This document shows, piece by piece, positions 36,315 to 48,446 of a DNA stretch of 64,000 nucleotides (its first letter is position 1; each line of letters begins with the position of its first letter). Position numbers and translations under genes: made by a program. Location: positions 124,001 to 188,000 of the forward strand of contig JANVFP010000042.1 in NCBI GenBank assembly GCA_027919835.1, written 5' to 3'. The stretch is from Lentinula raphanica (lineage: Eukaryota; Basidiomycota; Agaricomycetes; Agaricales; Omphalotaceae). Under the pieces are notes generated by a model. It made no database searches. It saw only the letters and a list, made by a program, of their open reading frames with translations, and had not been told where the DNA came from.

Positions 36315-37571
36315 TTAATCTGTGCGAATGACGGCCTCTGGATTGGATAAGATTGGTCAGCAGGGTGTCGAGCACAACGAACGAGGATACTCACTGAAGA
36401 ATTCGTATGATAACCAACACAGTGCGCTGCTCGGAACCGTTGTCATGACTCGAGGAGAAAGTCCTCTCCCAAACCCTCTGAACCCATCCCGATTCCATAT
36501 GATCCTAAACGCATCCACCATCCCCCGAACATTCCTAATCTCTGGATCATGCGACGTTCCTCTAGTCTGAAGCATCGTCTTCGCCACGTCCAACGGTGTA
36601 GTCACAGCCGCCGCCACCGCACCGGCACCGGCACCCGATATCATATGTGCTGAAGGGGAATATTCGTGTGTAGGGTTGATCACCCGCTTGAGATGCTCGT
36701 AGATAGTGTATTGGATCGCATTAAAAGGTATTGAGATGGCTAATGTTGTTGGATAAGAAACGTAGAAGGCGCCTAAGCCTTCGGTTCGATAGACGGTTCG
36801 TGCACAATTGAAGACAGAGCGGAATTGGGATTGGTGGACTTGCATTCTTTGTTTGATTACTGAGAATCAGGAGGGTATTTTATGAGCTTTGGGGTAACTG
36901 GTATCTGAATGAATGCGTACCATCGAAAGGGTTCATTAGAGCATCTGCGGCTGTTGTTGCGGATGCACCAGCTATTGCTATGAGAAACAAAATCTCATCA
37001 GACTCGTATTCGGCTTGCTTCAGTTGTGGCGACGTACAAGTAGCAATCCATTGGTTCCCAATTTGATTCCCTCCTAAAAGCTCATTCACAGCTTCCAGTG
37101 TCCCAAAATGAACAGCGTGTGCCGGCCCAGCACCCAACACAACGGACCATACACCTCTCCATAGTGCACGAATGCCTTCTGTTGAGGATATACGTGTCAG
37201 CGCGTTGCCGACACCGCTGTAGACTGCTACAGGAGATGTTGCGAAAACTTGCATTCGCGTCTGTTCGAGAAAGAGGTTGTTTCAGCACTCTTGCCACTGT
37301 TGTCTTTGGAAAGTGATACCGACTTTGATACTGTCCACTGGATACATGACAGCATGCTCTGATATTCCTGCCTACAAATCACAGAAAAAGGGGAAGAGTC
37401 AATCAATAACGAACAAAATGAAAAAGACCTTGTGCTCACCAACGCGCCTGCCAACATGTTCACCTATGGTAACTTCAACAACCGGATTAATTGGATGCGA
37501 AGCTTGACGGAAATACATACAGCGAGTCCAGCATTTGGCGGTAGCGCCTCATAATCAACTTCTTGTGCCAT
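36315..37571 (-). CDS. MRS4: Mitochondrial carrier, mitoferrin type (iron importer)
   Basis: Inner-membrane carrier that brings Fe2+ into the matrix for heme and Fe-S cluster synthesis. Three carrier repeats are visible: GISEHAVMYPVDSIKTRMQV-like start (YPVDSIKTR joined over introns), ADALMNPFDVIKQRMQVHQSQF after joining, and TTPLDVAKTMLQTRG. GAFYVSYPTTLAISIPFNAI in the second repeat is the mitoferrin-specific helix. The start MAQEVDYEALPPNAGLAV is at 37569-37571. The last intron joins LSYEFF to KAVIRTD and TAA at 36315-36317. The loop with QLKQAEYESDEI between repeats 1 and 2 is typical of fungal mitoferrins. No broken motif seen. Confidence 0.88.
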
Positions 37572-38564
37572 TTAGGTGATGAGATGAAGAAATTTTTTGC
37601 AAAATTGTAGCAACAAAAGGTGGAGAGTCGGGGGAAAGTTGAAACCTTTCAAGAACGGCAAGTTACGAAGTCTGCCGTTGGTAGGCAGTGTGATAATGAC
37701 CACTGCCAGGGTACTTTGTGGGATGACCGCCGCAGAAACGCGCAATTTGCGGCTTTGGTGGTGGAAGAGAAAGAAAGAAAAACCACTAAACTGAGATTGG
37801 TGGTAGTCGCCCTCCAAGTGACTTGCCGCTCTCGTGCCTGTACTGACAAATTTCGGACAAGCAACAGATCGCAAGAAAAAAAGTTTGGACTTTGTAGATG
37901 TGAAAGTGAAAAAATATGTTCGGGAACCTCAGCACTCTATATACTTATCTCATTCTCATGCTCTTCATGTCTCTTCAACATCTGCAAGTAACCCGGTCAA
38001 AAGATTTCTATGGATCATATGTACTATCTCGTCTTTCCATTCACATTCATCCTACCGTGTCCTCCCGGAAGAAAATCGTTCTTGTGTTCTTATCCCGAAT
38101 CTTGACACGGTGGTGAGAACGGTCGAAGAGTTAACATCGGTCATATAAATTTTGAATAGGCAAGTTGAGGCAATATGGTTCCCGAGGTCAAGCTGCATAA
38201 GCCTTGTTTCGGCCATTGTGAACACATTCAGTGCTGTGTACGAAATAGAATGATGAGCCGGTGATGGTATCGCAGCAGGTAACTCCTTCGATCTTCAGTA
38301 TGTAACTTGACCAGCACTGGATTCGGGAAATATGCAACTAGAAACATCATCATCATCACGATATCGAGGTATAATGGTTGCTCCTATCTCGCAGTTAGAT
38401 AGGATAACACACCACTTCCCAAGATATGTGCAAGTACATCGATTTACAGAGCGCTATAAGATATTATTAGCTCCGGCGCAACAAGAAAGTTTCCAGTGCT
38501 CACCTCCGAAAGGTAAAATGAATCTTCATATCGTGTTCGCGAACTAGCAGAATTTTCCGACTGA
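37572..38564. other. Intergenic, about 1 kb
   Basis: Between two minus-strand genes. Overlapping frames at 37620-38148 have no domain. I see no RNA gene or repeat. Confidence 0.4.
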
Positions 38565-39739
38565 TCAGACCTCGGCTGCCTTTACAGCTGCGGCGGCATT
38601 CTTTACATCTAACGCCGCAAGCTTGTCATGTTCCTCGATATTCCTGTAAAGCATCAGTCCGTAGCGCTGAATCCTTGGAGGAAAAGGCTCACGTAGATTC
38701 CCAGGGATAATCCAACCTTATTTTAGAAACATCATATAACGTGAGTTCCCCCCAACTCAGTGATCATTCGGTTTGAACACCCACCAAACATCATCCACTT
38801 CCTGGCCTGCGTAATATCTAGAACCACAGCTCAGTGGCGTATTCATGAGATTGGTGTTGAGACATACACCGTCCCTCCAGGCAACTCTGCCAGCTTCGGC
38901 TTATTCTTGTTATGTACGACGAATATCCCAAACTTGGTAGATGCGCGTAACGCCTCCCGGTCTCCTTCAGGATGTTTCAAGAGCTCATTTTCAACGTCTT
39001 TTTGGAGTTCCGTGAGGGCGAAGCTGGAGGATATCGAATTAGGATCGGAGTCGAGAGAGAGTAACGATTCCGGAAGACATCGGGTCCTACCTCAAAGTCT
39101 TCCGAGTATCGTCCACTTCGTCCTAGTGATCCAGATCGCGACATTGGGAGCCGTACAGGAGCTGGTATCACGCACCACAATCAGGACGCGTTTTCCAAGG
39201 AGCATCTTACCGGCATCCGCACCTCTTCGCTATTCAATCAGCCAATGTATTATTGCCAGAGTCTACAAACTCACAACCACTGCGTGCGAACAACTTCTTC
39301 AGCAATTTTCTCTTCAGCTACTCCCTCGACAGGTTCATAGAGGGATAATCCAATGGCTTGGATCTGAAGAGTCTTGTTCGTGGTGGATTCACGCAGGAAG
39401 GTTCGCTGTGTAGGATGAGGATGAGCGAACGTGCAATATTAGTTTCGCCTGGCAACGCACCATGACTCGGGCAGGGAAGAATCCTCTACATCGACCCACA
39501 ATCAAACCATGTACCGAACATCAAAGCAAACACCAACTGACCCTCCGCCTTGATCAAGAATGGGATAGAGCAGCAATCAGCGGAGAGATACGGCGTGGTT
39601 TAGAGAAAAAGGACATGCCGATAGCAATCAACAAGTCCGGGCTGAATTCCTCCGCGATCTTTGGAGTGTACTTGCGGATGAGGTTGTGGATGTCGTTGTA
39701 GGTGACGTGCAAATGCTTGACTTGATTTTCGTTCGACAT
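38565..39739 (-). CDS. Xanthine/hypoxanthine-guanine phosphoribosyltransferase (HPT1/XPT1 type)
   Basis: Purine-salvage enzyme transferring phosphoribosyl from PRPP to hypoxanthine, guanine or xanthine. The N-terminus MSNENQVKHLHVTYNDIHNL (ATG 39737-39739) and FSPDLLIAIG match the fungal Hpt1/Xpt1 start. The PRPP motif is rebuilt across an intron as KRVLIV|DEVDDTRKTL near 39090-39200. FGIFVVHNKNKPKLAELPG and TQAMKYINDVW-like C-terminal residues (YAGQEVDDVWW) complete the fold. The last exon ends AAAVKAAEV and TGA at 38565-38567. At least six short introns. Whether it prefers xanthine or hypoxanthine cannot be read from the sequence. It neighbours a convergent-free minus-strand series with FSP1-like and Rad4 genes; no functional link is implied. 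Confidence 0.82.
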
Positions 39740-39975
39740 GGTGGATGCAATGAAATGTCAGAGGCTCAGAGATATCGGTAAATTTTTTATTCGCAATTTG
39801 CAGGTGATCGCGTGGAAAATGCCATCACGCTTTTGGGCAACTTCGCGTGTTCAGATTCTGACTTGAAAGTCGAGAGAGTTCTCAAACGACTTCAAATTCA
39901 CGAGTAGATTAGATTGAAAGAGTACGAAGGATAGAAGATTAAAAACATTCCCGTGTCCCAAGCATAAGTTATGGT

Positions 39976-41358
39976 TCAATTCCCTGAAGCACTGCGACCC
40001 ATTCCTATCAACAAGTCCTTTGACTTGATATGTGAGGTCAAGAAAGGGCCAAAAACTACCCCACCCATGGCTGACATCCATCCCATTCCAGTTTTCTGCG
40101 TACACCAGCAGAAATTCAGCGATAAAAGCCAGCAGTGAACCAACACAGAAACCACTCACCCTTCCATTCGACACCATGATCATCTCCATACTACCCTTGT
40201 ACATCTTCCCTTCCTTTGACAGATCTGCTCCTTTGAGATACAGCTCGACATTCTTCGCGACAACAGGAGCATGTCCCATCTGAGCCTTGGCCGAGGTTTT
40301 CTGTTCGTCCCACTCGATCATGTCTCCTAGGGCGAAGATATTGGGATGGTCTGGAAGCTGTAAAGTCGGAAGCACTTTCACGGTTCCGTTGGCAGTCAGG
40401 AAAGAGGGCGGAAGGTAGGATGTGTTGGATCGGGCGCCCCACGTACGAAGCTAGAACGATAAGCAAATGAATTAACGAAACACCCATTAAGCACCTTGCT
40501 TTTGAACTCACTATGAGATCGGGCTTGAGAGATACCCCCTTGGCAGTCCGTACTTCAACGGGACTAGCACTTTCGGAGGGAAGGTCCTCCAGAGAGTCAT
40601 CCAGAATGACTTTGACGCCACGTTCTTCGAGCTGGCGTTGGAGACCTGTTCGTAGTTTTGTAGTGTAGGTGTCGTTGAGCAGCTGGGCACCCCGGTTTAA
40701 GACAGTCACTTTCTTGTCCTAGAATAGACAAACGCGTGAGCTATACACCAGGTAAGTATGAAGAAAATTTTGTGTTCCTCACCGGCCAAATGTCTTTAAT
40801 TTCTCCAGCTAGTTCTGCAGAGGACATTGAATCAATACACGCGTCGGATACGGGGAAAAGGAACGCGAATGACTTACCTATCCCAACAGCTCCTCCACCA
40901 ACTAGAAGAATATCATTTGCCTTGGCTATCTCCTCTCTCCAAGCAGCAATATGCGCGTCTACACTCTTCGCGTCATCAGGAAACGCAGTCGGACCGTCCC
41001 ACTTGGATCCGGTAGCCAACACCAGGACATCATACTCAACCACTTTTCCATCGCTCAAGGTCAAACTACCGGAATTCGAGTTGTCTTTGGGGTTAACTTG
41101 AGTGACAAGTCCCTCGATGAATGTTCCATTGCCATTGATGAACAGTTTGTCGTAAGGGACGAGGATTCGTTCTTCGAGTTTGCCTTTGTCCGAAACGAGC
41201 ATACGAAGCGAGGCGGGGAGGATGATTCGATAGGGGAGCTTGTTGATGAGTATGAGCTCGTGTTTTTGAGGATCGAGGGATTTGGACAGAGAGCGAGCGA
41301 CGACAACGCCTCCTGTGCCGCCTCCTACGACGACGACTGTGGCCTTTTTCGACGACAT
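39976..41358 (-). CDS. AIFM2/FSP1-like FAD-dependent NAD(P)H oxidoreductase
   Basis: Pyridine nucleotide-disulphide oxidoreductase fold of the AMID/AIF-M2/FSP1 group; fungal members may act as type II NADH or quinone oxidoreductases. The N-terminal FAD Rossmann motif is VVVVGGGTGGVVVARSL; the NAD motif is DILLVGGGAVGIELAGE (joined over an intron). LVLATGSKW and the second FAD block NIFALGDMIEW are canonical. The C-terminal exon, read after the last intron, has GWMSAMGGVVFGPFLTSHIK and ends SASGN, stop 39976-39978. The ATG at 41356-41358 (MSSKKATVVVVGGG) leaves only a few residues before the Rossmann motif, so there is no mitochondrial targeting signal. No redox-active CxxC pair is visible. 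Confidence 0.85.
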
Positions 41359-41644
41359 TGTTGATATTCTCGGGAGATGAACGACGGGTTTGCCGAATGC
41401 AGACTTATACAGAGCCTTCCCCTTTTTTAAAGCCTTACATACAGCAATCAGGGCTGGAAACCAAAGATCATTTGACGAATAATTTTTTTACAGCCTTGAA
41501 TTGTTTGAAGAATGCTGAGAGAAGATTGATAAGAACGAGGGAAGATTACGATGCGTAAATTACAGTGTATGTGTCAGCGCCTTGAAAGTAAGCATGATTC
41601 GTCAAATCAAGATGGTTACGATGAATGAAGATCATATGTAGAGT

Positions 41645-44600
41645 CTAAACCACAGTTTCATGTTCCAACACTCTTTCTCGTTGATCTCCTTCTTGGACCT
41701 GAGTCTCCGCCGTGTACACCCTGCGAGTTCTTTTCTTTAGCTCCCGCCCTTCCGCCATCTTCATGACTATCTGATTCCAACAAACGCATTAACTTTCTCT
41801 TCTCGTCTCGTTGCTCTGGGTCCTCGTAAGTGACAATTATGCTCTGATCTAGGAATGCATCTAGATCTGTTGCAATAGTTTCTGGACGACCGAACCCAAA
41901 GCTGTCATCGTTACCACCGCCTCCCTCGAACGCATTGAACGCCTGGGCATGATCAGGAGGAGGAGGCTGTTGTACTTCATTGAAAACGGCAGACTATCAC
42001 GGGTGTCTTAAGTCACCAATAGGACGAGGAGATGTAAGAAACTAACCTTTGTCCGCGTGGGCCTGAGTCTCTTCCCACTTGCTCTATCTCCTCTCTTACG
42101 CGTTCCGTCAGCGCTTTCCTCTGACCTCCGTTTCCCCAGCAAACTCGTCAAGCTTTCATGTAAGGCTTTCGTGGCCTCAGCGTCGATAGGTTGCGCAGGG
42201 GGATAATACTTTGATGGTGATTTGGATGAGGACTTGGTTCGGGCCAGCGTACGGCCTTTGCCTTTGCCAGGTTTGCCTGCAGGTTTAACGGGCGAAGGGG
42301 TTTCGGAAGAAGGAACATTCATCTGTTCCTCTGGACTAGAATCCATAACCATGACAATATCAGGCTGGGGCTCCGCACTCTTGGAAGCATGGGAGCTGGA
42401 CTTGGAATGTGAATTATGTGCTTGAACCCTTGCAGGACCTTCGACAGAAGTGATCGACGTAAAATCACTGACTTCCTTCTGCTCCGGTACTGTGAAGGAC
42501 GAACTGACTTGTGCATCTTTGTCTGGTGCTCTTGGTATAGGTATTTGAAGAAGCGTTGAAGGCTTCCCGAACGATCCGTTCTCATCAAGCCTAAGACTCG
42601 AAAGAGAGGGAGTAGCAGAAATCAATGGTTGGAGCTGCGTTGGGGCTTGCGACATTGGCTGTGCTAATGGAGGATTGGGCCGAAGAGGAGGATATTCGAA
42701 CGGTTGTGAATCATCTTGAGTCTGCGACTGTGGTTCAACACCTAGATATGGCGTGAATCAATCTCCTTCACAATTCAACTTGTATCCCACTTACAGTTCG
42801 TGATGTCCGCAATAGGCGAGTCATTTTCAGTCGCTTTACCCTTTCCTTTGGGATCTTTCTCTGGTTTGCAAGCTGGTTGCGGTGCGCGCGAGTTTGAAGA
42901 TACCAGGTGGGCCTGAGCATCTGGAACCACACCGCTACGTTTCATTTCTTCCAACCATGCCAAACCTACGACAGGAACACCCCACTCCCGAGCCCTATCG
43001 AACTTGAGACCCTCTGCTGATGGGCAAAGGAGATGAGTTGCGCGTTTGGAGAAGTTCGACAAGAGTGTCAGACCTGAGAAAAACACGAAGTCGATACTAA
43101 ATGACTAAACGACACGAAATTGAGCTTACCCAGAACTTTCATCATTCGCGTCATGAAAAATCGTTCAGCTTCGTCAAAACCAGAGAAGCTGATGCGAATG
43201 TTTTCAGCACCAGAGACTGGGCATTGCACACCGACTGGGGTGAAGGTGATATGTCCATCGGGGACGCAAAGGGTGTCCTCGTGCAAGCATTTTTCCAGCC
43301 AGCACTCTGTTCGGAACTTGTCTCGAACAAGCTGGGATTCGACAGACGCGAATATGTTGCTGCCACTGGACAAAGGGCAAAATGATTCAACGGATTTAAC
43401 AAGGATAGAAAGGAATAGTATACCTGACCAGGCGGACAATGATAATGTCGACTTCGTGTGCACCAGATTCGAGATCGACGCTTTCCACCAATGTGCCGCC
43501 CGCTTTGCGTATAGCCCCACGAACATTGTCATGATTGGCCTCACCGAGTGCAGCAAACCTGATGTTTGAAAAGATCGACATTGCAGGTGGTGGATGAGGA
43601 TGTACATCTTCTGGGATCACCGAGTTTCTGAGCTTCGAAGGACCAGCTCCTGGAGTGTCAATTTCCATTGCGGCGTTCGCTGCAAAGTCTGTCGGTGCAG
43701 CATCTACAGCCGGAGACGGATCCTTCGACCGCGAGGATACCAAACGACGAAGAGGCTGTTTGGAAGGTAACTGGGCGAACGAATTGGCACGGCGGAAACT
43801 CGACCTAGACAGAACGCTTCCGCTTCTTCTTTCATGATCACTGCCGTCTTCCTCTGAATGTTCAATGGGAAGCTTAGATTTCCCTTTTGTAGGGCTCTTG
43901 ATGAGTACAGTCTCCTCTTCGTTCCAAGTGTATCCTCTTGGCGCTAGTACACTTCGCCAAAGTTCTCGTTGGAAACCGACAGGTTTTTTCACAGAGGCCT
44001 GGACCGATTCTTCTCCATCTTCCGCCCCCGAGTTCGATGGTCCTTTGGTGTTAGTGATATTCGGCGTCCCCGTTGGGTTCACATTATCCGGTGGTTGTGA
44101 GGAAGACTCTGCTAATCATCATATGTATTAAAGTTGAGTGAAATCAAATCGAATAAAAGACGGACCAGCTTCAAGAACAGTTCTGGGCTTTGGTCTCGGT
44201 TGTCGCGCTTGGTAGCGATTCTCGTCGAAACGGCCTGAATAGATAGCTCTTCGAAACAAAACCATAATGAAAAGAGTGGAGTGACAAACCTCCAAACTCC
44301 AACGAATCCCAGAACCATTCTTCCCATACGAGTTTGATGTCGGCTTCCCCGTGTTTGTTGAACTTCTCAGCATAAAACATCTTGTCCGTTTCCTCATCTC
44401 CGGAACATAGCAAGTGTGTGACTGTCACAGGTCTCTGGAGTACTTTCACGTATGTTCCTCCTTCGCGCATGACAATTTTGCTGATCTCGGTACGACGAGC
44501 GACATCTGGAATACCCGAAACACATATGACCAAGCCGCTGAAGATGGGAAGACGATGCTTTTTTACGCTCTGAGTCCCCACAAGTTAGCAATTGTAGGAC

Positions 44601-45204
44601 GATGGAGGTGGTCCGCGTACTTGGTCAAAATCAACGTCATCTCCATGCAACCAGACGTTATAGCTTTCAGTGATCCACGATGGCTGCAGTATAGGTATCT
44701 TATGTTCCAGCGCGCACTAGCAGGGATTTGCTGTTAAGAACACGCTTGGCCATCACCACAGTGTTTAGACTGACCCTATACTTCGCGCTTCCGTGTTCCT
44801 CAGCAACAAGATGGGTAACACGAGTGGTAAAGTCGCTGGTAGCCGTAGCACCTAGTTCCATAGCTTGCTTGAATATTCCTAGCTTGAAGAACAAATCAGG
44901 ATCTAACAATAGTTACGAGCTACGGGTTTGGCGCACCTTGTCTGTTATTCCAGTAGCACAGAGAACCACGCCCGCAAATGGCCTAGGTGTAGGATCGTAG
45001 AATCTTGTATCATCGCTGTCCAGCTCAGCTTGGCTATCTTGTACCCGAACAGCGTCGTTGTCCGCGTAAATCCGAGAACTCGACGCGCCAGGTTGGGCTG
45101 GTCGTAATTTGACACCAGGAACCTAGACGGCTGAGTATGAGAGCGAGCAACTTTCGAGAAATGCTAAGACGCACCTTTGTGGATTTGTTTCCTCGCCTCC
45201 TCAT
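41645..45204 (-). CDS. Rad4/Cut5/Dpb11 (TopBP1-type) multi-BRCT replication and checkpoint scaffold
   Basis: Nuclear scaffold that binds phosphorylated Sld3/Sld2-type and checkpoint-clamp proteins to start replication and activate the ATR-like kinase. BRCT domains in order: PRPFAGVVLCATGI with LGIFKQAMELGATATSDFT; FSGLVICVSGIPDVARRTEI with VTHLLCSGD and LVWEEWFWDSLEFGG; IFSNIRFAALGEANHDNV; and ISFSGFDEAERFFMTRMMKV with RATHLLCPSAEGLKFDRA and GLAWLEEMKRSG. A long Ser/Pro-rich, probably disordered tail ends LEHETVV, stop 41645-41647, and includes a basic KRRSEESADGTRKRGDRASGKR patch. The start MRRRGNKSTK (ATG 45202-45204) is joined over an intron to VPGVKLRPAQPG. The intron after TGITDK ends in AAG. 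The paired BRCT 1+2 and 3+4 layout is that of Rad4/Dpb11. Confidence 0.87.
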
Positions 45205-45314
45205 AGCAATTCGTAGTTGATGGTACTGGTTCAATGGTAAACGAGCGTGACACAGTTTCGCGTTTGTCACAATAGCCCTCGTGGTGTGACGCATACGTCT
45301 TTCTTGTGCTTTTG
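45205..45314. promoter_or_regulatory. Shared 110-base divergent promoter (Rad4/Dpb11 and HFI1)
   Basis: The two start codons face away from each other with only 110 bases between them, so both core promoters must lie here, or transcripts overlap. No TATA box seen. Confidence 0.6.
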
Positions 45315-46448
45315 ATGTCTTTGTCGTCGACGAGCCATATCAAGAGCCAACTCACAACTAACCTTGGTCCAAAAGCTTCAACTTACTTTTCATGTCTTCA
45401 GAAATTTGTCACTGGCCAAATATCTCGCACAGAATTCGATGATACACTAAAACCTATCCTAGATGCTCCATATCTCAGTAAGGTCTTTCACGATACACAT
45501 CTCTTACACGATAATCATTCCTGTTGATACCAGTTCAACTTCACAACGCTCTGATCATCTCTCTTTTTGATGCTCGCAGCCACAAGAGACCTATCACTCC
45601 ACCTCCGGACCAGCCTAAGCCGCCGCCACGGAAACGGCGGCGAACGTTACCTTACCAAGGTCCAGATACACCTGACGATGAACTTGGGTCTCGCTCTTCA
45701 CGATTGAAACGATGGGCTCTATCACTCGGCAAGGTCGAACGCGAGCGTATACGGAGTCTTCCTTCTGCTCCTCCATTGCATGAACCCAGTAAGGAGGTCA
45801 CGGATGAGATACAGCGAGAAAGACCTTTATATCTTCCGAAGGAGCGAGACGGTAAGATTCAACACATGTTATGCTACCGTACACTCATCGCGCATTCAGA
45901 ACCACCTGGCTCTCGTCCCTCCATATCACTTGCTACAATGTCTCGTGCGCCTACAATACAGCAAATCACCGAGAGGATAAACCTTGTTTGTGCACAGCAT
46001 AACTTACACGCGCCTCAACGGAATGTCGCTACCCTCATGCATCTCGCGTGCGAGGCAGGCTTCAATCTCTTGTTCGCATAGACAATCATTCTTACCTCTC
46101 ATTATCTTCCAGGTCAAACTCAAACAGTTGATAACACACGCACTGACTCTAACCACTCAATCGCTCGCGATCTCCTCAGTCTCTATGTCAAAATCTTCAC
46201 AATCTTCTCCTCATCAGCAGAAGATATTGTCAACGGCAGCACTAGAGGCGTTGTTTACGATCGCCCCGGCTGATCTTCCGAACAAGAGTGCTGCCGCTAT
46301 GAAGTTGGCTATTGGAGAGAGAGATGATGATGATGATGACTCTATACCGTTTCTCAAGAAGCGGGAAGCGAACGATCCAGCTCGGCAATTGGCTGCTTTA
46401 CTTGCTCAACGCAGTGCTGTGAGAGAAACACTCATGGGTCTTCGTTGA
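45315..46448 (+). CDS. HFI1: SAGA complex subunit Hfi1/Ada1
   Basis: Structural SAGA coactivator subunit with a histone-fold-like region that pairs with Taf12. Four exons (45315-45477, 45534-45851, 45900-46054, 46113-46448) sum to 324 codons. The N-terminal motif LGPKASTYFSCLQKFVTGQISRTEFD with HNALIISLFDA is the family signature. A basic PPPRKRRR patch follows, then INLVCAQHNLHAPQRNVATLMHLACE joined to VKLKQLITHALTL. The tail carries SMSKSSQSSP, SPHQQKILSTAALEALF and an Asp run. The third intron (46055-46112) starts with GC, not GT. The only GT nearby gives a stop after six codons, so the GC donor is needed to keep the conserved helix. The ATG at 45315-45317 is the first in frame. Confidence 0.85.
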
Positions 46449-47334
46449 TTTGGGAATGCCAATTGTAAGTATGTCAATACATCTTTCATGACAACTTGAC
46501 GCAAGTTCTCAATATTCCAGAGGGCTTATGGTCTCACTATACATCTGATGACGGTCATGAACGTGGTTAGAAATCATCCATGAACTCGAAGTAGAGGATG
46601 TCAATCGAGCTGGTACACTTGTGCAGTGACGTTCTGTGATTTTTCTCAAGACTCCTTTGCCTCTCGTCGCTCATTTGTCCTCTCTTGACGAACATTGTTC
46701 ACGAACGGAATACTCTCCGCGAACCATACCCTACTTTGACAAAGGGTAGCCAGGTTATTCTTATCTACTACCGTCGCTACTCACTAGTCAATGCAGTGGG
46801 CGGGTGTAAATGGTTAAACTTGATTCATTCACAGAACAAATTCGCGCAGCAGCGCTGGTGCTCTGAAGTTCGATATAATATATCAATATTTTCCTCATAA
46901 ATATCTGGGTGATTTTTTTCTGCAATGACCACTGTCGCCCGATCATTCTGAGATTCGTCGGTGTCTTTCAGGAGATGAGAGGCAATACACAAGGCTTGAG
47001 AAGTATTGCTCAGCTCGTTCTCACTTGCAAGTCGTAATTCTATTCAAGGATAGTCAGGATGATAACAATCCAGGAGTGTTAAATTTTCTGATGCGTCGCA
47101 GCGTCATGAGCGCTGTTGAGATTGGAATCAGAATGAGGCGGTTGCGCAGGCATAGCTATGACACAACACGGCCAAACACCGTAACGATATAAGAGCGATG
47201 AGGAATCCACTGTTTTTTTCCTCATAGAGCCGGTCTCTTCATACTCAGCTGCAGGTCATCTTCCAACTTCTGCTCAAAACTTACATTATCACTCGCACAA
47301 CATTCACGCCTATATCGATCAACCATCCAGAATA
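46449..47334. other. Intergenic, about 0.9 kb
   Basis: No gene supported. It contains the 3' flank of HFI1 and the 5' flank of the small secreted-protein gene, with a GATATAAG box at 47186-47193 some 140 bases before that start. Confidence 0.4.
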
Positions 47335-47577
47335 ATGATGTCAAATCTGAACCGTTTTCTTCTCGCTGCGCTCCTCTTCGTAGCACCCATCGTCACCGTG
47401 TCTGCTGCTCCTGTTCCTCAGCAGAACCAACCGACCATCACGACGATCCCTGGCCAAGCACCTACTCCCCTTGCTACAGAGGTGTTTGACAGACAGACAA
47501 CGACAGTTAGTGCTGCTGCTTATGCACCTACACCTGCCTCTGGAGCTGTACTCGCTCGAGGCATGGATATCTGGTAG
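47335..47577 (+). CDS. Small secreted protein, unknown function
   Basis: Eighty residues in one exon. The N-terminus MMSNLNRFLLAALLFVAPIV is a clear signal peptide with an Ala-rich cleavage region (VSAAPVPQQ). The mature part is Pro/Thr/Ala-rich (ATEVFDRQTTTVSAAAYAPTP), has no cysteine and ends GMDIW. There are two adjacent ATG codons (47335 and 47338). A GTAGGA sequence overlaps the stop and could be a donor, which would lengthen the protein. Not a lipopeptide pheromone, as it has no C-terminal CaaX. It could be a cell-wall or O-mannosylated secreted peptide. Confidence 0.5.
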   Translation: MMSNLNRFLLAALLFVAPIVTVSAAPVPQQNQPTITTIPGQAPTPLATEVFDRQTTTVSAAAYAPTPASGAVLARGMDIW

Positions 47578-48446
47578 GAGGGTTATTCAATAGAAAAGGC
47601 AGGTGGAGGTTTAGAGAACAGAGATGAAAGAGGGGCGGCTTATGACGTTCCGTTCTGTCTAAGCAGAGATGGGTGGAAGGAGGCCGAAGGTCAAGCGCGT
47701 TGATGATTCGGTGTCGCCGAATTCGCCAACTTGGTACTCTCACAACCAATCTTCTTCAGCCTGAGCAGCTCAGGCTCAGGTCGTGGACACTTTTTCATTA
47801 GATGTTTTCTTGGCGATCCGTCTGTTCTCCTTGCGAAATGCAACCGAGCTTAGTTGAACTTCTTCATTCCGAATTAGTGAAGCTACACGACATAGAGTCA
47901 CAGGAAGAGAAGGTATGACTTCGTAAGTGGCCCTCAGAGATTCCCTGGGCGCAGGTTGGTATTTGCGTATCGCTTGTGAATCGTGATATTCATATTCTCT
48001 TGCTGGCGGCTGTTCCCCGTCTCTTGCAGGTTGGGTGCAGAAAATCTCAGTGATTCAAGTGCTGTTTCGCATCTTTCACTGTCTTCAGCCAGCTCTTAGT
48101 AGTATTGCCTCAAAGGCTTCCCAACACAGCTTCGCCGTCGTGGCTCGTCGTCTTCAGCACTGAGAGAGGGAGGTTACTGCAAGTCGGCGGCCCTATCGTC
48201 TTGTGAGTTGCTGGGTCTTTATGGCTGTCAGGAAATACCGTGTGTTTGAGATAGCAAGAAACTGTGTAGGTCTTTGGCCACTTGAATTCCGAACCAGCTC
48301 TTTGAGCGGACTCGGATATCCATAGCTCAGATATCCAGACCTGAAGATAGCTCAATTGATATCAAGCCAATAGCCGTCAGCTTGTTACTCAACTTTCACC
48401 TGCTTATTGATACGTCTTATTCCCATACGGTTCTCCCTTGACCGCC
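47578..48446. other. Intergenic, about 0.9 kb
   Basis: Downstream of the small secreted-protein gene and upstream of the GST gene. Open frames are short and without features. Confidence 0.4.

Noticed and set aside
47335..47577. Fungal lipopeptide pheromone precursor
   Set aside because: It has a signal peptide and ends GMDIW with no C-terminal CaaX; pheromone precursors lack a classical signal peptide.
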